From: Tritrichomonas musculus
Taxonomy: Eukaryota > Parabasalia > Tritrichomonadida > Tritrichomonadidae
DNA length: 64,000 bases
Direction: 5' to 3'
Assembly (NCBI GenBank): GCA_039105265.1
Contig: JAPFFF010000031.1
Span: 310,001 to 374,000, forward strand
Part shown: positions 59,450 to 64,000 of the stretch, piece after piece
How positions within the stretch are numbered: position 1 is the stretch's first letter
Layout of the letters: every line of letters starts with the position of its first letter
The notes under the pieces: generated by a model
The model's input: the letters and a program-made list of their open reading frames with translations, nothing else
Database searches by the model: none
What the model was told of the DNA's origin: nothing
Made by a program: the position numbers and the translations under genes

Positions 59450-62400
59450 ATGATTTCCCAAGAAATATCAATTCTCCAACCGAATGAACAAGAATTGACT
59501 TTTATTTTTAAAGGAAAAAAGTTTAAAATCTTTAAGGGAATTTTCTATAGCTATTCGCGGAAATTTCAATGTACTCCAGCAATCCAACAGCAGACAGAAT
59601 TTAATGCCGATTTTGATGTTGCTGAAAGTTCATTCAAAGATTTTATAAACGCTTGCCAAGGACACTCATTTACAATAACCAGCGAAAATATTTTTGATTT
59701 ACAGTATTTATCTTCGTACTGGGGTGTTACTGATTTAGCATTACGTGTTAATAAAATTATTGAAGGTGATCCAACTGGCATAGCACGTCTAAATTCAATT
59801 ATTTATAAAATACAAAGGAATATAAACACCGACGATGACGAACATATGCTTGCAGCAAATTTTGATAAATATATAGACGATGACAGAATATTATTATTTC
59901 CAATACATATTTTAAAAAGACTGATTTATTCTCCTGCATTTATTCAATCTACAAAGCTAGACCAAAAACAGAAACTTGATTTTTTGAAAAAATGCCTTGA
60001 AAAGCATGGAAAAGAAGCTTCATCTATTTTTTCTGATCTTGTTTCAACCCCTCTCTCCCCAATTGAAGTTGAAAATTTATTACAGGATTCAGCCATAGCT
60101 GATTCACTTCAACCTCTACCCAGAAATTTAGCTGTAACCAGTTACATAGAAAACAAGAGAAAAGTTGCATATATGGACATTTCCAAAACTTTAAATGAAG
60201 CCATCAGGAATCTTGTTTTAGAATTAAAATCTAAAAAATTGAATGATAATCCTCCTAATGATTCCAATGTGCATGGATCAGCCTTTGATATTTGTGATTT
60301 CACAAAGCCAATTAAAGACATTGAAAATGCCGTGCATTTAGGTGATCCAGAAGCTGCCATAACATTATCATACTTTTATAAATATGGAATCGGCGTTCCA
60401 CAAGATCAAGAAAAGGCATTAAAGCTCATGGAGAAAGCTTCAGATATGCCAAGAGAAATTCCAGTTGAATGCAGTTACAATACAGAAGAAAAACCTAAAC
60501 CAGATCAACAAAAGTTGAATCAAGCTCTTAGTTTAGATACTGCGAAAGACATTACTCTCGAAAAAACAGATATAACCATTCCAGATTCATTGTTTTCATC
60601 GCTATCTCCAGGTTCTCCATCATCTCTAGATTCAAAGAGATCACTTAGATCAAGATTACCACGAAAATCTTCATTTGAAATGAAATCTAATACTGGTGAC
60701 AGAACATCGAACAATAGACATGTCAACTTCACAAGCCCAGGTTCACCAAGGAGTAGAAGAAGTAGGAGTCCTGTTTCTTCTCATAGAATGATCTTTGATA
60801 ACAAAGATGAAATTTCAAATTCACAATCATCAGGAGCACTTCCAAAGAAATCTTTTACCTTCAAAATTGATGATAATGAAAACAATAAAACTAAAAAAGA
60901 GAACTTAATCCATGCACCAAATAAAGAACATGTTACAAGTGAAGAAATCCCATCTGAAAATATTAAAAATGCTCAAATTTCAAATGATAATGATAATGAA
61001 AATGTAAATGATATTGAAAAAGATAAAGATAAAGAGATTAAAGACACCAACGAAAACAAAAAAGAAGAATCTTTAGTTTCAAGTGGTGATGTTCCAGAGG
61101 AGCATTTACCAATAAATTCAGATCAAAATAAGGCTGATGTTGAAGATAACACAGATTTAAATAGCTTTGATTCATCAAATTTGGAATCTCCAAATTCTGA
61201 ATCACCCAATAGCCTCAAAGACTTTACCTCACGAAAGAGCATTGATTCACTAGAAATCGATAGTGATTATGATCACAATGCTTTATCTCCAAGATCACAA
61301 ACTCCCGAAAACCAAACAACCGATGTATCATCAACACCCCTAGAAGATCAAGTTAAGTCTGAATTTTTACCAAATGAAACTAATGATAATGAAGATGAAA
61401 AAGAAAATGAAAACTCTCAGAAAGTTGAAGTTCCTGCTGAATCATCTGAGCTTGCGAATGATACACAAAGTTTTGACGATATCAGCTCTTTACTTACTAA
61501 TTCAAATGATAAAACTAAATTGAATCCAGAAAATACAGATATAAACAACGAAAAAACTACAGAAAAAGATCTAGAAACAGATGAAAGAGTTACATTTGAT
61601 ATTCCAGGACAATCAAATGCTACTGAAAACACAACAGATGTTCCGACAAATATTTCGTCATCACCTGATAATAATGAAAATACTAATGAAACAGGAAATG
61701 ATGATCAAAATAATATTCAGGATGATCAACATGAAGATAAGAACAACACCAATCCTACAGAAGCTACCACACCAGAACAACAACAGCAAACAGAACAAAT
61801 AGAACAAATAGAACAAAAAGAACAAATAGAACAAAAAGAACAAATAGAACAAAAAGAATCAAAAGAACCAAAAGAACCTAACCAAAAGAACCAAATACCT
61901 TCACAAAATTCAATAACAGGGATTTTTGGATCAAGACGCTATAAGCAAATATGCAAGAGTTATGATAATCTTTCAAATCGTATAAATCCCAAAATAAAAG
62001 GAAATTACACTCATTCAGGTGATTCCATTGGATTTAATAACCAGCAAAGAAATCGAAATCGAATAGTCTCTGCTTCTGGTGGTGAAGATTATAACAATTT
62101 CGGTGCAAATAGTCTTACCAGTGGAAGCGGTCGTCTTTCAAGCGATGTCTCCAAATCACACATGCCATACGCAATCGAAGATACAGCTAATATTGAATTC
62201 TTATCAACAAATCCAGAAGCAGCTATTTCATCCATGACTGACAAATGCGCGAAGTACGAGAAATCGAAAGATACTTATAAATTCGAAAATGAAGATGAAA
62301 AACGCGATATCGCTCAATCAGCATTCGCACTTGGTATTATTTATTGGCAAGGATTATTTGGCGTAAAGCACGATGCAGAAAAATCAATCTTTTATTATCA

Positions 62401-63733
62401 ACTTGCTTCAAGCCTTGGAGAACAACGCGCAATGTTCAATCTTGGAACAATCTATGACTTTGACTTTGATTTCAAACCAGAAAATTCAACTCAAAACGAT
62501 TCAAATACATTTAATGTGCAACAAGATATTCCTAAAGCTGTAGACTGGTATCAAAAAGCGAGCGATTTGAATGATCCATTTGCACAAACAAATTTAGGAA
62601 CGATGTATTATTTCGGTAATGATCATTTGGAAAAGAATATTTCTAAAGCGATTGAACTTTTTGAGAAGGCAGCCTCACAAAATGATTCTGATGCAGAAAC
62701 GAACTTAGGTATTATTTATTTCTTTGGACGAGAAACAGATGTTGATATAGACAAAGCAGCTTCTCTATTTGAACACGCAGCTGAAAAAGAAGATTCAGAT
62801 GCTCAACTGATGTTAGGTATTATATATGAAGATGGTCTTTCGACAAAGTATCCACAAAATCCGGCTAAAGCAGTTGAATTGTATCGTAAAGCAGCCGAAC
62901 AAGGAAACAGTAACGCTCAATTCGATCTCGGAACATGCTATCAACAAGGCATTGGCGTTGAACGCGACTATGAAAAAGTTATTGAGTGGTATTCCCGAGC
63001 TTCTCAAAATGGACATGTTGATGCAATGTATAATTTAGCTGTTATTTATCAAACTGGTGTGAAAGAAGAAGATGAAGATTTCATGGAACTTGATGATGAT
63101 GACGATGACTTTACATATATGATCAAGAAAGATCTCAAGAGATCATTACGTTATTATAAACGAGCTGCAGAATTGAATCATCCAGATGCATTGTTTAATT
63201 TAGGCATTTTAACTCTTGAAAATGATATTGATGAAAATACAGATGGAATTGAAAATGACCCAGAAAAATTAAATAGAAAAATGGATCCAAATATCGAAAA
63301 GGTAGAATTTGAAAAGAGAAAGATCCAAAGAGCTCAAGAGGCACTTACTTACTTCCAGCGTGCTGCTGATGCTGGATGTCCTGAAGCACTCTTTTACCTC
63401 GGCACACTTTATGAATCTGGATCACCTGTTCCTAAAGGGCAAGGAAGTGAAATTGAAGAGGAGGAAGAAGATAAAGGAGAAGATGATGTTACAGCTGTAA
63501 TTCATGTTGAAAAAGATTTGAAGAAGGCAATTGAATATTACACTAAAGCAGCTGAACTTGATCATATGAGTGCCCAATATAACTTGGCTGTTATATATAC
63601 GAATGGTGATGAAGAAAGTGGAGTACAACCTGATAGAGAAAAAGCTACTGAACTGTTCAAATCAGCTGCAGAAAAAGGTGATGCTGATGCTGAATATAAT
63701 CTGAAACAACTCCTTGATAGTGAAAATCAATAA
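59450..63733 (+). CDS. BTB-like, Sel1-repeat protein with long disordered insert
   Basis: 1427 residues. The N-terminal part (about 10-105) looks like the divergent BTB-type domain common in trichomonads (FKIFKGIFYSYSRKF ... FDLQYLSSYWGVTDLALRV). One Sel1 repeat at about 290-335 (DPEAAITLSYFYKYGIGVPQ) is cut off from the others by about 560 residues of disordered, Ser/Asn/Glu-rich sequence. That insert includes an SR-like patch (SPRSRRSRSPVSSHR, about 430) and a short EQIEQKEQIEQKE repeat (about 782-803). Ten or so Sel1 repeats follow from about 950 to the end (SNAQFDLGTCYQQGIGVERD, PEALFYLGTLYESG), some with acidic insertions such as DDDDDD. Sel1 repeats form alpha-solenoid scaffolds. It is probably an adaptor; partner unknown. 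Confidence 0.85.
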   Translation: MISQEISILQPNEQELTFIFKGKKFKIFKGIFYSYSRKFQCTPAIQQQTEFNADFDVAESSFKDFINACQGHSFTITSENIFDLQYLSSYWGVTDLALRVNKIIEGDPTGIARLNSIIYKIQRNINTDDDEHMLAANFDKYIDDDRILLFPIHILKRLIYSPAFIQSTKLDQKQKLDFLKKCLEKHGKEASSIFSDLVSTPLSPIEVENLLQDSAIADSLQPLPRNLAVTSYIENKRKVAYMDISKTLNEAIRNLVLELKSKKLNDNPPNDSNVHGSAFDICDFTKPIKDIENAVHLGDPEAAITLSYFYKYGIGVPQDQEKALKLMEKASDMPREIPVECSYNTEEKPKPDQQKLNQALSLDTAKDITLEKTDITIPDSLFSSLSPGSPSSLDSKRSLRSRLPRKSSFEMKSNTGDRTSNNRHVNFTSPGSPRSRRSRSPVSSHRMIFDNKDEISNSQSSGALPKKSFTFKIDDNENNKTKKENLIHAPNKEHVTSEEIPSENIKNAQISNDNDNENVNDIEKDKDKEIKDTNENKKEESLVSSGDVPEEHLPINSDQNKADVEDNTDLNSFDSSNLESPNSESPNSLKDFTSRKSIDSLEIDSDYDHNALSPRSQTPENQTTDVSSTPLEDQVKSEFLPNETNDNEDEKENENSQKVEVPAESSELANDTQSFDDISSLLTNSNDKTKLNPENTDINNEKTTEKDLETDERVTFDIPGQSNATENTTDVPTNISSSPDNNENTNETGNDDQNNIQDDQHEDKNNTNPTEATTPEQQQQTEQIEQIEQKEQIEQKEQIEQKESKEPKEPNQKNQIPSQNSITGIFGSRRYKQICKSYDNLSNRINPKIKGNYTHSGDSIGFNNQQRNRNRIVSASGGEDYNNFGANSLTSGSGRLSSDVSKSHMPYAIEDTANIEFLSTNPEAAISSMTDKCAKYEKSKDTYKFENEDEKRDIAQSAFALGIIYWQGLFGVKHDAEKSIFYYQLASSLGEQRAMFNLGTIYDFDFDFKPENSTQNDSNTFNVQQDIPKAVDWYQKASDLNDPFAQTNLGTMYYFGNDHLEKNISKAIELFEKAASQNDSDAETNLGIIYFFGRETDVDIDKAASLFEHAAEKEDSDAQLMLGIIYEDGLSTKYPQNPAKAVELYRKAAEQGNSNAQFDLGTCYQQGIGVERDYEKVIEWYSRASQNGHVDAMYNLAVIYQTGVKEEDEDFMELDDDDDDFTYMIKKDLKRSLRYYKRAAELNHPDALFNLGILTLENDIDENTDGIENDPEKLNRKMDPNIEKVEFEKRKIQRAQEALTYFQRAADAGCPEALFYLGTLYESGSPVPKGQGSEIEEEEEDKGEDDVTAVIHVEKDLKKAIEYYTKAAELDHMSAQYNLAVIYTNGDEESGVQPDREKATELFKSAAEKGDADAEYNLKQLLDSENQ

Positions 63734-63845
63734 TTATTTTTAATCTGATGTTTTATTTTAAATCATGCAAAAAACTTGTTTGACAATTAAAAAAAAAAAA
63801 AAAATTATATATATTATGCATCCATATTCTTATCATTTTGAATCG

Positions 63846-63876
<31 letters not shown>

Positions 63877-63953
63877 ATCTTTAAACTTAAAAGATGATTG
63901 AAAAAAACACGGTATTGAATTTTAAAGTTTTTATTTCTAATAAAAAATACTAT
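63734..63953. other. Short convergent intergenic region with poly-A tracts
   Basis: A 28-A run lies at 63846-63873 and a shorter one near 63788. No gene. Confidence 0.6.
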
Positions 63954-64000
63954 TTACTTATCATTTGGCTGAGCTGCTTGAGAAGCAGCAGCGGCAGCAG
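63954..64000 (-). CDS. C-terminal end of an Ala-rich protein (partial)
   Basis: On the minus strand the frame entering at the right edge reads AAAAASQAAQPNDK and stops with TAA at 63954-63956. It is cut by the window edge. The GCT-rich alanine run in A/T-rich DNA supports a real coding end, but no identification is possible. Confidence 0.5.
   Translation of the reverse strand, partial: AAAAASQAAQPNDK

Noticed and set aside
1-64000. tRNA, rRNA or intron signals
   Set aside because: No cloverleaf with a GGTTCRAAT-type arm, no rRNA-like block and no GTATGT...ACTAAC-type intron signals were noticed; absence by eye is not proof.

Overview
The window looks like nuclear DNA of a parabasalid protist, most likely a Tritrichomonas or close relative. 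It is very A+T rich. All recognisable genes are single open frames without introns, including a dynein heavy chain of more than 12 kb. The gene set fits: a single-headed axonemal dynein, a TKL kinase, a CAMK-like kinase, a BTB-like/Sel1 protein and abundant mobile DNA. The species is an inference from gene style, not from a marker gene.

Layout. A Lys-rich protein gene is cut by the left edge (1-264, minus). A 3.8-kb A+T-rich desert follows, holding a 155-bp inverted-repeat element. At 4048-6522 (plus) lies an unusual fusion: a truncated, degenerate SNF2 helicase segment joined to a bacterial-type AAA-ATPase/PD-(D/E)XK protein. A minus-strand housekeeping block follows: dynein heavy chain (7886-20137), RPB4 (21248-21706), NOT1, the CCR4-NOT scaffold (22149-29093), and a TKL kinase (29847-32777). 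From 33.5 to 37.0 kb there is a decayed repeat-type gene and a 1.5-kb element with perfect 62-bp terminal inverted repeats. A compact gene cluster follows (37369-43786): PEX22-like membrane protein, ribosomal protein eS7, Qa-SNARE, coiled-coil protein, Sti1/Hop-like co-chaperone and a CaaX-tailed EF-hand protein, arranged as convergent and divergent pairs.

The stretch 43.8-55.7 kb is accessory DNA: a MULE-like non-autonomous element with a 9-bp target duplication, a Maverick/Polinton-like fossil fragment of different base composition carrying an inserted TA-flanked element, a further TA-flanked element, a 1.8-kb array of a 16-bp minisatellite with a 576-bp higher-order period, and a purine-rich degenerate array split by a second MULE-like element. 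The window ends with a CAMK-like kinase (55935-57176), an intergenic region with another inverted-repeat element, a large BTB-like/Sel1 protein (59450-63733) and the last codons of a minus-strand gene.

Functional links: RPB4 and NOT1 sit side by side on the same strand and both act on mRNA output and turnover. eS7 and the Sti1-like protein serve translation and folding. The syntaxin, PEX22-like protein and EF-hand protein are membrane-linked. The rest is signalling, flagellar motility and mobile DNA. The most unusual item is the SNF2/AAA/PD-(D/E)XK fusion.
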